From NCBI GenBank assembly GCA_051884915.1, contig JBJEWF010000019.1, positions 1 to 27,186 of the forward strand: DNA of 27,186 nucleotides. The letters run 5' to 3'. Every line of letters starts with the position of its first letter. Position 1 is the first letter of the stretch. Under the pieces are notes generated by a model. That model saw only the letters and a program-made list of their open reading frames with translations, made no database searches and had not been told where the DNA came from. A program made the position numbers and the translations under genes. Shown here piece after piece: positions 16,126 through 24,490 of the stretch. Source of the stretch: RUG572 sp051884915 (GTDB lineage: Bacteria; Verrucomicrobiota; Kiritimatiellia; RFP12; UBA1067).

Positions 16126-17661
16126 TCACTGCCGGCGCCAGAAATCGAGCCAGGCGGCGATGAACTTCTCCATCTCCCCCGCGGGCAGAACGGCGCGCGT
16201 CGCGGCGGACATGTCGCGCGTGCGGACCAGGTTCTCCATGTAGTCCGAACGCAGATCGGCATAGGGCTGGAACCGGATGCCGGGCGCGCCGACTTCCAGA
16301 AAATAGGCGAGCGACCAGGCCAGGCGGTACTTGGCCAGGACCTCGTCCTGGGCGCCGGCGTAGAACTCCCGGTAATCCATCTGGAGCAGATCGGGAAGCG
16401 CTTTCGCCAACGCCTCCGCATACGCCTTCACGTAGGCCGCAGCCGCCGGATCCCGGTCGAAGACCAGCGAACCGCGATGGTCGAAATGCGAATTGGCGAA
16501 GAGGTCCGCGTGCCCCTCGTTGAACCACGGGGAGGCCGAAATCAGCGAACCCGCGTATGACAGATACTGGTGAAAGGCCTCGTGCCAGACGATTTTCAGC
16601 AGTTCGCCCACCTCGCCGTCCTGATGATGGAGAACCAGTTCCCGGCGCAACGGACTCCAGAGGGCCGAAGTCCATTTTTGTTCCACGCCCACATACGCCA
16701 GATACTCTTCGCGGCTCCTGAAGATGCGGACGACGGCAAGCTGGTTGGTCGCGACAAGAGGCGAGGGAACCGTCCGGGCGTATTCGCGGCGCAACCGCGC
16801 AAGCCCGTTGGTCAGCGCGGGAACCAGGCCTTTGCGGGTGCCCGCGTCGAGATTGTCCAGAATCAGCACGTCCGCGGCCGACGTGCACTGCCACGCGTCG
16901 TAGTTGGCCACGGAACGGGCCAGATCGCGGCGCAGGAGTTCCCCTTCCGGAAGGTCCGGCGCCGGCAGGGACGGCACGACCGGCGAGGGCCGCGCCCGCC
17001 GGGCGGGAACGGAGATCCGGTCCAGGAAGTCTTCGTCGAAGCGCGCCCGCACCTCCCCCATGGACTCGCCGTCCGCGGCCAGCAGAACCGCCAGGTACCA
17101 ATCCGCCGTTTCCCCGCGTTCGGGATTGCGCGGACGGAAGGCGTACACCAGCGCGTTCTCGTTGGTCGTCGCGTAGGCCGTGAGCTCCAGCAGGTTCTTG
17201 CGCCGGGAACGCCGGGGACGGACCGCCCGTTCGACGTCGATCGGCGAGATGTCCATGACCGCCCGGTCCCGCTGCCGGGCATCTTTGGGGTTGAGCGGCC
17301 ATTCGGCCAGATACGCGTAGAACGAAGTCCGCGTCATGACCGTGCCGGGCGCTTCCGAAAGCGCCTGGACGCCGAGACGCGCCAGAAACAGCTGGTTGCC
17401 CGACGAATCGATCCACCGGCCGCGCAAAGCGAGATTCAGCCAGAGATCGGCGATCTCGAACCTGTCTTCAAGCCGTTGCCCGCCCTTCTCCGAAACCAGA
17501 TAGGACGCGGCCTTGGGCGGATCCAGCGGCAGCCCCTGCGCCTCGCGCAGCACCGGAACGGAAAGTCCCAAATCGGGCCGCCAGACCGGTTCCGTGAACC
17601 GAAGCGACGCTTCAGTCGACAGGAAGATCGCGCATGCGGCGACGAACGCATTCAAACGCAT
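16126..17661 (-). CDS. secreted gluzincin-like zinc metallopeptidase (HExxH)
   Basis: The 511-aa product starts with a signal peptide (MRLNAFVAACAIFLSTEA). The catalytic region near residues 355-390 holds HEAFH (360-364) and, 18 residues later, NEGHAD (E382 as likely third zinc ligand), the HExxH...E layout of gluzincins and of DUF1570-type peptidases in PVC bacteria. The N-terminal 250 residues are not recognised. The ATG at 17661 has GGGAG about 8 nt upstream. The gene overlaps the end of yihY by 50 bp, so its signal peptide is encoded over the yihY C-terminus, suggesting coupled expression. It converges on the CBM48 terminator. Confidence 0.75.
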   Translation of the reverse strand: MRLNAFVAACAIFLSTEASLRFTEPVWRPDLGLSVPVLREAQGLPLDPPKAASYLVSEKGGQRLEDRFEIADLWLNLALRGRWIDSSGNQLFLARLGVQALSEAPGTVMTRTSFYAYLAEWPLNPKDARQRDRAVMDISPIDVERAVRPRRSRRKNLLELTAYATTNENALVYAFRPRNPERGETADWYLAVLLAADGESMGEVRARFDEDFLDRISVPARRARPSPVVPSLPAPDLPEGELLRRDLARSVANYDAWQCTSAADVLILDNLDAGTRKGLVPALTNGLARLRREYARTVPSPLVATNQLAVVRIFRSREEYLAYVGVEQKWTSALWSPLRRELVLHHQDGEVGELLKIVWHEAFHQYLSYAGSLISASPWFNEGHADLFANSHFDHRGSLVFDRDPAAAAYVKAYAEALAKALPDLLQMDYREFYAGAQDEVLAKYRLAWSLAYFLEVGAPGIRFQPYADLRSDYMENLVRTRDMSAATRAVLPAGEMEKFIAAWLDFWRRQ

Positions 17662-18718
17662 ATGTCATACTCCCTCCGAGCAGGACGATCATCCAGCTCA
17701 TGTAGACCCATGCCAGCAGAATCGGCAGGAACGCAAAGGAACCGTAGAGCGCACTCGACTTCGCCACACCCACCTGGGCCACGGCGCAAATCCTGAACCA
17801 GACGCCCGACAGAACCGCCGTAACCAGTCCGCCCTTCCAGGCGGACGAAAACGGCAGTTTCCGATTGGGAATCACCCAGAGGAAAAAGGCGGCGGCCAGC
17901 GAGGCGAGCGTCAATGTGACCGCATATCCGAAAAGCGGAGACGTCAGAAGCCCGACGAGCGCGTCGCCGGCCCACTTCGCATAGGACATCGACCCCAGCG
18001 TCGCGTCCAACACGTCTTTTACGCCCCGGAGAATCGGCATGGAAAACACCAGCAGAAACAGGAACGGCAGTCCCAGCGCCATGAACGCATAGAGGCCGAC
18101 CCGCCGGAAAACCGACCGCGGCTTCGGAACCGCCCAGATGCCATTGAAGGCCACCTCCACCTGGGAGAACGTCGAAATCACCGTCCAGAACAGCAGCAGC
18201 GTGCCAACGGCTCCCAGCGTCCGGACGTTGAACCGGCCGATCTTCTCGAAGAGCTGGTCGGAGATCTCGCGCGCCTTCACCGCCAGCTCGCGCGCCGATT
18301 CGCGTTTCGCGGCCTGCGCCTCGGGGGTCTGTCCCCTGGAGAGAAAGGCCAGATACTGGGGCGGCTCGTCCTGCCCCTTCTCGATGCTTGTGATTACGGC
18401 GTCGATGGAATCGGCAACCTGCCTGTGCGCCAGATCGCCCAGCCCGCACGTCCGCGCAAGCAGCAGCAGCAGGCAGAGGACGGGCACTGCCGCCAGCAAC
18501 GTCCAATAGGTCAATCCGGCCGCATGAAGCCCGCTGCTGTACGAGAAAAAGCTTTGCAGCGTCTTCGTCCAGAACCGGAGAAATTGGATCCGCAGGCGCG
18601 CGCACCGTTTCAGCGAATCGACGTCCTCGTTCCAGATGTCCTCCGTGAGGCGCTTCTGGATCCGTTGGGCCCTGACCGCGATTGCGGACACCTTTCTTCT
18701 GCGCGTTTGTCCACTCAT
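17612..18718 (-). CDS. yihY: YihY/BrkB-family inner membrane protein
   Basis: The 368-aa integral membrane protein has the family layout of about six transmembrane helices. Visible segments are LTYWTLLAAVPVLCLLLLLART, LGAVGTLLLFWTVISTFSQV, LYAFMALGLPFLFLLVFSMP, YAVTLTLASLAAAFFLWVI, and two near the C-terminus including ILLAWVYMSWMIVLLGGSM. The family is still called BrkB or ribonuclease BN in places, though its nuclease role was disproved in E. coli; its function is uncertain. A long periplasmic loop between the first and second helices is rich in Glu/Arg/Ala. It has no Shine-Dalgarno, and its -10 element lies only 8 nt before the ATG. Confidence 0.9.
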   Translation of the reverse strand: MSGQTRRRKVSAIAVRAQRIQKRLTEDIWNEDVDSLKRCARLRIQFLRFWTKTLQSFFSYSSGLHAAGLTYWTLLAAVPVLCLLLLLARTCGLGDLAHRQVADSIDAVITSIEKGQDEPPQYLAFLSRGQTPEAQAAKRESARELAVKAREISDQLFEKIGRFNVRTLGAVGTLLLFWTVISTFSQVEVAFNGIWAVPKPRSVFRRVGLYAFMALGLPFLFLLVFSMPILRGVKDVLDATLGSMSYAKWAGDALVGLLTSPLFGYAVTLTLASLAAAFFLWVIPNRKLPFSSAWKGGLVTAVLSGVWFRICAVAQVGVAKSSALYGSFAFLPILLAWVYMSWMIVLLGGSMTYAFECVRRRMRDLPVD

Positions 18719-18726
18719 CGGCGATG

Positions 18727-18754
18727 ATTATAGCATAAAAGGCGTCGCACGCAA
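18727..18754 (-). promoter_or_regulatory. yihY promoter embedded in the gdhA terminator
   Basis: On the - strand TATAAT (18727-18732) lies 8 nt before the yihY ATG. A weak TTGCGT -35 (18749-18754) sits 16 bp upstream, within the loop and stem of the gdhA terminator hairpin. Predicted initiation is within about two bases of the start codon. Confidence 0.55.
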
Positions 18755-18769
18755 CCGTGCGACGCCTTT
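18737..18769 (-). terminator. Rho-independent terminator of gdhA
   Basis: A perfect 14-bp inverted repeat (AAAGGCGTCGCACG and its complement) with a 4-nt loop is followed on the - strand by TTTT. It begins about 30 bp past the gdhA stop. Confidence 0.92.
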
Positions 18770-18800
18770 CGTCCATCCCAACGGAGAACCGAAGCTCCGT

Positions 18801-20168
18801 TCAGCAGACGCCCTGGGCGACCATGGCGTCGGCGACCTTCACGAAGCCGGCGATGTTGGCGCCGACCACGTAGTTGCCCTCCTTGCCATACTTCGCGGCG
18901 GCTTCCCACGCATTGTCGTGGATCGCCTTCATGATGCCCTTGAGCTTGGCGTCGACTTCCTCGCGCGACCAGGAGAGACGCTCGGAATTCTGCGACATCT
19001 CAAGACCCGAAGTCGCGACGCCGCCGGCGTTCGAGGCCTTGCCCGGCGAGTACATGATCTTCGCCCCGACGAACGCGTCGATGGCGTCCGGCGTGGACGG
19101 CATGTTGGCGCCTTCGCCAACGAGCGTGCAGCCATGCTTGAGCAGATAGTCCGCGTCTTCGCCGTTGAGCTCGTTCTGACGGGCGCACGGAAACGCGCAA
19201 TCGACCTGGTCGACGAGCTGCCAACTGTTCTTCCCGGCGACGAACTCGACGCCCTTGGCCTTGATCTCGGAGAGTTCCCCGCGCTTGACCGTCTTGAGTT
19301 CCATGACTTCCGCGAGCAGTTCGGGCGTGATGCCGTCCTTGACGACGATGGCGCCGGAACGGTCGGACAGCGTCAGGACCTTCGCGCCGAGCTGCATGAG
19401 CTTCTCCGCCGCGTAGGTGGCCACGTTGCCCGAACCGGAGATGACGCAGCGCTTGCCCTCGAACGTCTCGCCACGCTTGGCGAGCATGTTCTCGGCGAAG
19501 TAGACGTCGCCATAGCCCGTGGCCTCCGGACGGATCAGCGAGCCGCCATACGTCAGGTGCTTGCCGGTGAGCACGCCCGTCCACTCGTTGGCGAGACGCT
19601 TGTACTGGCCGAAGAGATAGCCGATTTCACGGCCGCCCACGTTCATGTCGCCGGCCGGAACGTCCGTGTCCGCGCCAATGTGGCGGAAAAGCTCCGTCAT
19701 GAAGCTCTGGCAGAAACGCATCACTTCCGCATCGCTGCAGCGCTGGCCGGGCGTGTGCGGGCTCTGCTTCGGATCGAAGTCGGAACCGCCCTTGCCGCCG
19801 CCCATCGGGAGCGTCGTGAGGGAATTCTTGAAGACCTGCTCGAACGCGAGGAACTTGAGCACGGAAAGATTGACCGACGGATCGAAACGAAGACCGCCCT
19901 TGTACGGGCCGATGGCGCTGTTCTGCTGGATGCGGTAGCCGCGATTCACGCGCACGAAACCCTTGTCGTCCACCCACGGCACGCGGAAGATGATGACGCG
20001 CTCAGGTTCCACCATGCGCTCAAGAATCGCATTCGCCTCGTACTGCGGGTTCGCCTCAAGAACCGGATCGAGGGTCGAGAGGACCTCTTCGGCAGCCTGG
20101 AGGAATTCGGGCTCGTTGGCGCTCTTCGCCTTGAGATCCTTCATCACGGAATCAACGTATTTGCTCAT
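18801..20168 (-). CDS. gdhA: NADP-dependent glutamate dehydrogenase
   Basis: Cytoplasmic enzyme that aminates 2-oxoglutarate to glutamate, assimilating ammonium. The 455-aa length and the sequence match the hexameric GdhA type. Motifs are RGYRIQQNSAIGPYKGGLRF, the catalytic lysine in PMGGGKGGSDFDPK (K126), PAGDMNVGGREIGYLFGQYK (D173), a Rossmann-fold region beginning VISGSGNVATYAAEK, and EGANMPSTPDA near the C-terminus. A strong AAGGAAAG site precedes the ATG. A weak -10 (TATAAG, 20190-20195, - strand) may serve it. The NADP preference is inferred from similarity to the E. coli-type enzyme. Confidence 0.96.
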   Translation of the reverse strand: MSKYVDSVMKDLKAKSANEPEFLQAAEEVLSTLDPVLEANPQYEANAILERMVEPERVIIFRVPWVDDKGFVRVNRGYRIQQNSAIGPYKGGLRFDPSVNLSVLKFLAFEQVFKNSLTTLPMGGGKGGSDFDPKQSPHTPGQRCSDAEVMRFCQSFMTELFRHIGADTDVPAGDMNVGGREIGYLFGQYKRLANEWTGVLTGKHLTYGGSLIRPEATGYGDVYFAENMLAKRGETFEGKRCVISGSGNVATYAAEKLMQLGAKVLTLSDRSGAIVVKDGITPELLAEVMELKTVKRGELSEIKAKGVEFVAGKNSWQLVDQVDCAFPCARQNELNGEDADYLLKHGCTLVGEGANMPSTPDAIDAFVGAKIMYSPGKASNAGGVATSGLEMSQNSERLSWSREEVDAKLKGIMKAIHDNAWEAAAKYGKEGNYVVGANIAGFVKVADAMVAQGVC

Positions 20169-20487
20169 TTTCTTTCCTTGTTTGTTTGACTTATAGATAC
20201 TTACGGCACAACTGCGGAAACGGTCCGCGTGACAAACACCAGCCCCGCCACGACCCTCATCTCCCGCCCCCTAGGTGGCGAGAGTGCAGACTATGCCGTA
20301 ATCTGACAATTCAGCAGAAATTGTGCCATATCGCCCAAAAGGCGTTCTGGACGGCTGAAACGGCAAAATCCTTTACATTTTATGATCATCGATTTTTTCA
20401 ACATTACATTTGATGTAAAATTTTTCTTTCCCATGGAATCCCGTTTTCTCCCCGTATCCGCGAACGCCCGGATGCCGGACGATGCGC
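20169..20487. promoter_or_regulatory. gdhA upstream region with palindromes and TTACAT repeats
   Basis: This 319-bp gap has no gene. Near gdhA it holds GCGGA-N5-TCCGC (20214-20228) and a near-perfect 16-bp palindrome CGCCCCCTAGGTGGCG (20265-20280). About 205-250 bp upstream of gdhA, in an AT-rich patch, are TTACATTTTATG (20373-20384) and the perfect palindrome TTACAT-TTG-ATGTAA (20404-20418). The two starts are 31 bp apart. These may be operator sites for gdhA; the regulator is unknown. Confidence 0.45.
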
Positions 20488-21276
20488 TCAAACCGGACGC
20501 CGGCGGGCCAGTTCGCGCATGACGTCGGGGACGGCCGCCAGAAGCGTTTTCGTGTAGTCGCTCCCCGGATTGGCGAACACGTCCTCCGCCGGTCCCGCAT
20601 CTTCAAAAAGGCCTTCGTGCATCACGCAGACCCGATCGCAGACATTCCGCACGACGGCCAGATCGTGGGCGATCAGAATGACGGCAAGACCGAGATTCCT
20701 GCGCAAGTCGCGGAGCAGATTGAGAATACGGGCCTGGACCGACACGTCGAGCGCCGAGACGGGTTCGTCCGCAACGAGAACCTTCGGCCCCACGGCCAGC
20801 GCGCGCGCAAAGGAAGCGCGTTGGCACTGCCCCCCCGAAAGTTCGCGCGGATACTGGTCCAGAACCGCACACGACAGACCGACCAGTTCCAGCAGTTCCC
20901 GGGGATTGCGCAGCGCGGTCGAAGGCGTCCCACACCGCAGGGCCTCCTCAAGCGTCTGCCGAACCGTCATGCGGGGATTCAAGGACCCCACCGCATCCTG
21001 GAACACCATCTGGACGTCCCGGCGGTAGGCCTTCCGGTCGGCAGACGACAGAGCCGCGAGATTCTTCCCGCAGAAGAGGACCTCGCCGCCCGAAATCGGC
21101 TGCAAGAGCATCAGGGCCTTTGCGATCGTCGATTTGCCGCTTCCCGATTCGCCGACGATGCCCAGCGTCTCACGGGCCTTCAATTCGAAATCCACCCCGC
21201 GGACGGCCTCCACGGGCCTCTCGCCGGGACGGCGATAGACGACATGCAGATTCTTGACCGTGAAAAGCGTTTCCAT
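20488..21276 (-). CDS. orphan OppF/DppF-like ABC transporter ATPase
   Basis: ATP-binding subunit of the peptide/nickel (Opp/Dpp) type. The 262-aa product has Walker A GESGSGKST (residues 42-50), Q-loop VFQDAVGSLNP, signature LSGGQCQR (146-153, with a rare Cys where Arg or Gln is usual), Walker B VLVADEP, the D-loop SALD and the switch His in IAHD. It ends just after YTKTLLAAVP, so the extra C-terminal OppF tail is short. The ATG at 21276 (METLFTVKNL) is preferred over a TTG at 21330. No permease or binding protein is nearby. It lies 50 bp after the agarase-like gene and may be co-transcribed with it. Confidence 0.87.
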   Translation of the reverse strand: METLFTVKNLHVVYRRPGERPVEAVRGVDFELKARETLGIVGESGSGKSTIAKALMLLQPISGGEVLFCGKNLAALSSADRKAYRRDVQMVFQDAVGSLNPRMTVRQTLEEALRCGTPSTALRNPRELLELVGLSCAVLDQYPRELSGGQCQRASFARALAVGPKVLVADEPVSALDVSVQARILNLLRDLRRNLGLAVILIAHDLAVVRNVCDRVCVMHEGLFEDAGPAEDVFANPGSDYTKTLLAAVPDVMRELARRRPV

Positions 21277-21326
21277 GGATGAAATGTCCCGTCGGCAGAA
21301 TGTGCCCCCAGTGCAGGGAAAAGGCG

Positions 21327-24062
21327 TCAACGGGACGTTTCGTCAAGCGCGCGCGTCCATCCGCCGAAACCGTCGAGTCCGCAGAGCGCCAGCATCCAGA
21401 TGGTTCCCCGGGGCTCGTAGACGGCGCCCGGCGCGAGAATCAGATCCCCTTCGGGGACAAACATCGCGTCGGGATGCTGGCTCTTGCCATTGGACATCAG
21501 ATGGTACATGAACATGGCGGCCGTGGGGGCGAACGTCAGACCGCCAAAGTAGGCGTCGCCGGCCGCGCTGAACCAGCCGTCGCGCTTGGGCGCTTTCCAG
21601 AGATTCGGCACGGTCTTGGTCCGGGCGTCTTTTTTCTCCAACGCAAACGGCGAATACTCCCGGAAATAGAATGCGTTCACGTCGATCGGATGCTGCCCCA
21701 GATTCTTCGCCGACACCAATTCGCAGAGGAACCAGGGCCTGTCCGCGAAGACCGTGATCCGATGCGTCAACATGAAACCGCGGTCTTTCGCGTACCAGTT
21801 CTCGGAGGCGACCGTGAGCACGCCCCGCCCGTTCTGCGCGCACCAGTCCGCCGACAGCGCCCGGGTCGCATCATGCCACTGAAGCCCGCCGTCGACCCGG
21901 TTGTTCAGCATGCCCGTATACCGGCCCATGTCGCGCCCCTTCAGCTTGACCGATTCGAGCATGCCCCATCCGCCGACGCGCCCCGCCAGTTCGAGTCCCG
22001 CCGCCGTCCGGACGGCATAGCGGTCTCCCGTCCGCGTGAAAGCCAGGCCCTGCGTCGACATCTTGAACGTCGAAAGGAACTGGTCCGCCGTCATCCCCTC
22101 GGACACGCTGGCAACCGCGTTCGTCGGCGGGAGGCCGGCCTTCCGCCACTGTCCCACGTTCCGGTGGAGCCGCGTGAACATGTCCGTGATTTCCGGATAG
22201 GCGACGCCCTGTTCGTTGATGAGCCCGTAGTTGGAATCTTCGGGGAAGGCGTCGCTGATGCCCGCCGCCGGCTCGTCCACCCACATGAAATAGTCGTAGC
22301 CCACGAGAAACGGCAGCGCCAGCATGGTCTTCGCGAAAAGTTCGGTCGCCTGCGTGCGCAGGGCCTGGGTCTGGAAGCGCTGGCCGGCGCCGCCCGTGCA
22401 GGGCAGCCCCGAATCCAAAGCCGGGAAACTCCATTCGGTGATCAGCATCGGGCGTTTGACGAGCTCGTAATGCTCGGCAAAGGCGTCCGCCACGCGACGC
22501 GCCAGGCCCCCGCGGTCCGTCATCACGACATTCCGATCCAGATCGGCCCACGGGTAGCAGTTGAAGGTCACGACATCGCAATACTTGCCCGCCACCTCCC
22601 AAACCGCGGGATGCGCGCCGCCCAAACCGGCAAACCGCGCCCCCATGACCAGATGGTTGGGATCGTGGCGGCGGATCGCCTCGCTCGAAACGCGGAAATA
22701 GATGTCTGCCGCGTGTTTCAGGAAATCAAGCTTGACCGCATCGGGAACCGTCCCCGCAATCCCGCGCGCGGAGAGGAATTTTTTCTGGGCCTGGCGCGCG
22801 CTATGCGTGTCCGGCAGCCGCGACACCGCGTCGAAGAGGCCCGTCGACGCCGCCCCCCGCCCCCACCAGGCCAGTTCATTGTCGATGAAATAGCCGAAGA
22901 GCCACGGATCGTCCCTGTTCGGGGCGCATTTCGTGCGGGCGATATAGTCGGCCCACTGCGCGAACTGGGGATGGAACACATTCGGGAACGCCGAACACGG
23001 ACGGTGCTCGTTCGGACAGATGTAGAACGCGGGATCGTTCCAGCAGAGTCCCTCGCCGATTGAAAGAAAGACGGTATGGGCCAGGCCGCGGTGCTTCAGG
23101 TTGCCATCGCATCCCGCGCCGAGCATGTTGAATCCCCAGTCCTTCAGGCGTTTGAGCGTATCCGCCTCCCAGTCCGCCTTGTTCGGGAATCTGACCTTGT
23201 TCACCTCGTGGTGGATGCTCCGGTTCGTCCGTTGGCTGTGATGCCCCCAGTAGGTGACGTGATCGATGCCCAGCAGAACGGTTCCGCGCCCCTTCGGGTC
23301 GATCACCCACCAGCGTCCGTCCTTCTGCACCACGCGGAAGAAACCCGTCGCCCGGTCTTTCACCTCCGGAACGAAACTGTCGCTTTCATACGGCGGAACC
23401 GCCGCCGTCTCGCGCTGGCGGGAACAGGCATCCGAACAGCTCGCATCCAAATGCGCGAACCGTCCCCGGAATCCGCCATTCGCGTGAAGAGCCGGGCGGC
23501 CGCATGTCACCGCCGCGACCGTCCCATCCGCCGCCGGCGCCGGATAGGCATACCCCATCTCCCAGATCAGGTCGCCGGCGGCGTCCCTGATGGTGCCGCG
23601 AATGCCGGCCGGATCGCTTTCCAGCGAAAACTCGTATGTTTCGCCATAGTCCCAGCTCCGCGTCTGGCGACGCGCCGTGATCGCCAGACGATCGCTCGTC
23701 TGGGCCAGCCAGTTTCCGTTCCGCATTTCGGTCAATTCGAAAAACCGGCCCCCATCCGGAGAGCGGACCAGCGCGGCATGCCAGTAGTTGCGGACGTCGT
23801 CGACCAAGGCGACGCCAATCGTCGACCAACCGTTCGTGCCGCTCGCCTCCGGCGTGATGCGGGCCGTGACGCGGACCTTCGCGCTGCGCGCCCCTTCCAG
23901 GACGGCGAGGCTGTCAAGTCCCGAACTGCGCACCTCGCCCCGAGCCGCGTCGAAGATCCAGGCCAGCGGATTCGCGTCCCATTTTTCGGACGCGCACGAC
24001 AGCGGTTCCGCCACAAGCCCCAGAGCGGAAACAAGCACAACGGCAACAACCAGTTTTTTCAT
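21327..24062 (-). CDS. secreted agarase-like glycoside hydrolase (clan GH-A fold)
   Basis: The 911-aa product has a signal peptide (MKKLVVAVVLVSALGLVAEP), then an N-terminal β-sandwich-like domain to about residue 215. A TIM-barrel hydrolase domain follows (about 235-640), opening with DGRWWVIDPKGRGTVLLGID. The proton donor pair is in GYFIDNELAWW (N395-E396) and the nucleophile in LITEWSFPALDSG (E543), spaced as in clan GH-A. NEL-WW and YDYFMWVDEP resemble β-agarase (GH50-like) enzymes, so a galactan or related polysaccharide is likely; the exact family and substrate are unproven. A C-terminal β-rich domain completes it. The ATG at 24062 is preferred over a GTG at 24074. Confidence 0.78.
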   Translation of the reverse strand: MKKLVVAVVLVSALGLVAEPLSCASEKWDANPLAWIFDAARGEVRSSGLDSLAVLEGARSAKVRVTARITPEASGTNGWSTIGVALVDDVRNYWHAALVRSPDGGRFFELTEMRNGNWLAQTSDRLAITARRQTRSWDYGETYEFSLESDPAGIRGTIRDAAGDLIWEMGYAYPAPAADGTVAAVTCGRPALHANGGFRGRFAHLDASCSDACSRQRETAAVPPYESDSFVPEVKDRATGFFRVVQKDGRWWVIDPKGRGTVLLGIDHVTYWGHHSQRTNRSIHHEVNKVRFPNKADWEADTLKRLKDWGFNMLGAGCDGNLKHRGLAHTVFLSIGEGLCWNDPAFYICPNEHRPCSAFPNVFHPQFAQWADYIARTKCAPNRDDPWLFGYFIDNELAWWGRGAASTGLFDAVSRLPDTHSARQAQKKFLSARGIAGTVPDAVKLDFLKHAADIYFRVSSEAIRRHDPNHLVMGARFAGLGGAHPAVWEVAGKYCDVVTFNCYPWADLDRNVVMTDRGGLARRVADAFAEHYELVKRPMLITEWSFPALDSGLPCTGGAGQRFQTQALRTQATELFAKTMLALPFLVGYDYFMWVDEPAAGISDAFPEDSNYGLINEQGVAYPEITDMFTRLHRNVGQWRKAGLPPTNAVASVSEGMTADQFLSTFKMSTQGLAFTRTGDRYAVRTAAGLELAGRVGGWGMLESVKLKGRDMGRYTGMLNNRVDGGLQWHDATRALSADWCAQNGRGVLTVASENWYAKDRGFMLTHRITVFADRPWFLCELVSAKNLGQHPIDVNAFYFREYSPFALEKKDARTKTVPNLWKAPKRDGWFSAAGDAYFGGLTFAPTAAMFMYHLMSNGKSQHPDAMFVPEGDLILAPGAVYEPRGTIWMLALCGLDGFGGWTRALDETSR

Positions 24063-24162
24063 AATGCAATCCACATTCCTTTATCCGCAACGACCACGAA
24101 GTCCTTCCGCACGGAATTTTCCTGCCGCCACGGCAATCGGCTCTCCTTCTCCGTCGCCCTGC

Positions 24163-24192
24163 ATTATACATCATGACGATTCGCCCCGTCAA
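24163..24192 (-). promoter_or_regulatory. sigma70-type promoter of the agarase-like gene
   Basis: On the - strand TTGACG (24187-24192), an 18-bp spacer and TATAAT (24163-24168) match the CBM48 promoter in both boxes and spacing. Transcription would start near 24156, giving a leader of about 94 nt. Confidence 0.72.
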
Positions 24193-24233
24193 TCGACGCC
24201 ACCAAATGAAATGGCGCGGTGACAGGACATGGC

Positions 24234-24268
24234 GAATGCGACCCTTCCGTGAAGCGGAAGTCGCATTC
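24234..24268. repeat. long hairpin upstream of the agarase-like promoter
   Basis: GAATGCGAC and GTCGCATTC (9 bp, perfect) enclose a second stem TTCCG/CGGAA with a 5-nt loop and a 2-nt bulge. The stem can extend three more positions with one mismatch. No T-run follows on either strand, so it is not a simple terminator. The rest of the 24075-24490 gap shows only the agarase-like promoter and a short CCCC-GCC-GGGG hairpin near 24467. Confidence 0.7.
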
Positions 24269-24490
24269 ACCTTGCCGTTCCGCCAGCTGCATTGAAGTTG
24301 CCCGCATTGAATGGCGGTGCATTCTCGCCGCCTCGGAGGGAAGAAACGCAAGAAGATCGTTCCTTCGATGAAGCATCCTCATCCAACGCCCCACGGGGAC
24401 GTTCCGTCGCATCCAATCCGCCACGGCCGTTTTGGGGCATCACCTGTCCACTCCGGCAACCCCGCCGGGGCAAACCAAGGAAAACGACAA

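Noticed and set aside
24000..24062. Lipoprotein signal in the agarase-like protein (Cys at residue 23)
   Set aside because: The residues before it (EPLSC) do not fit a lipobox; an ordinary Sec signal is more likely.
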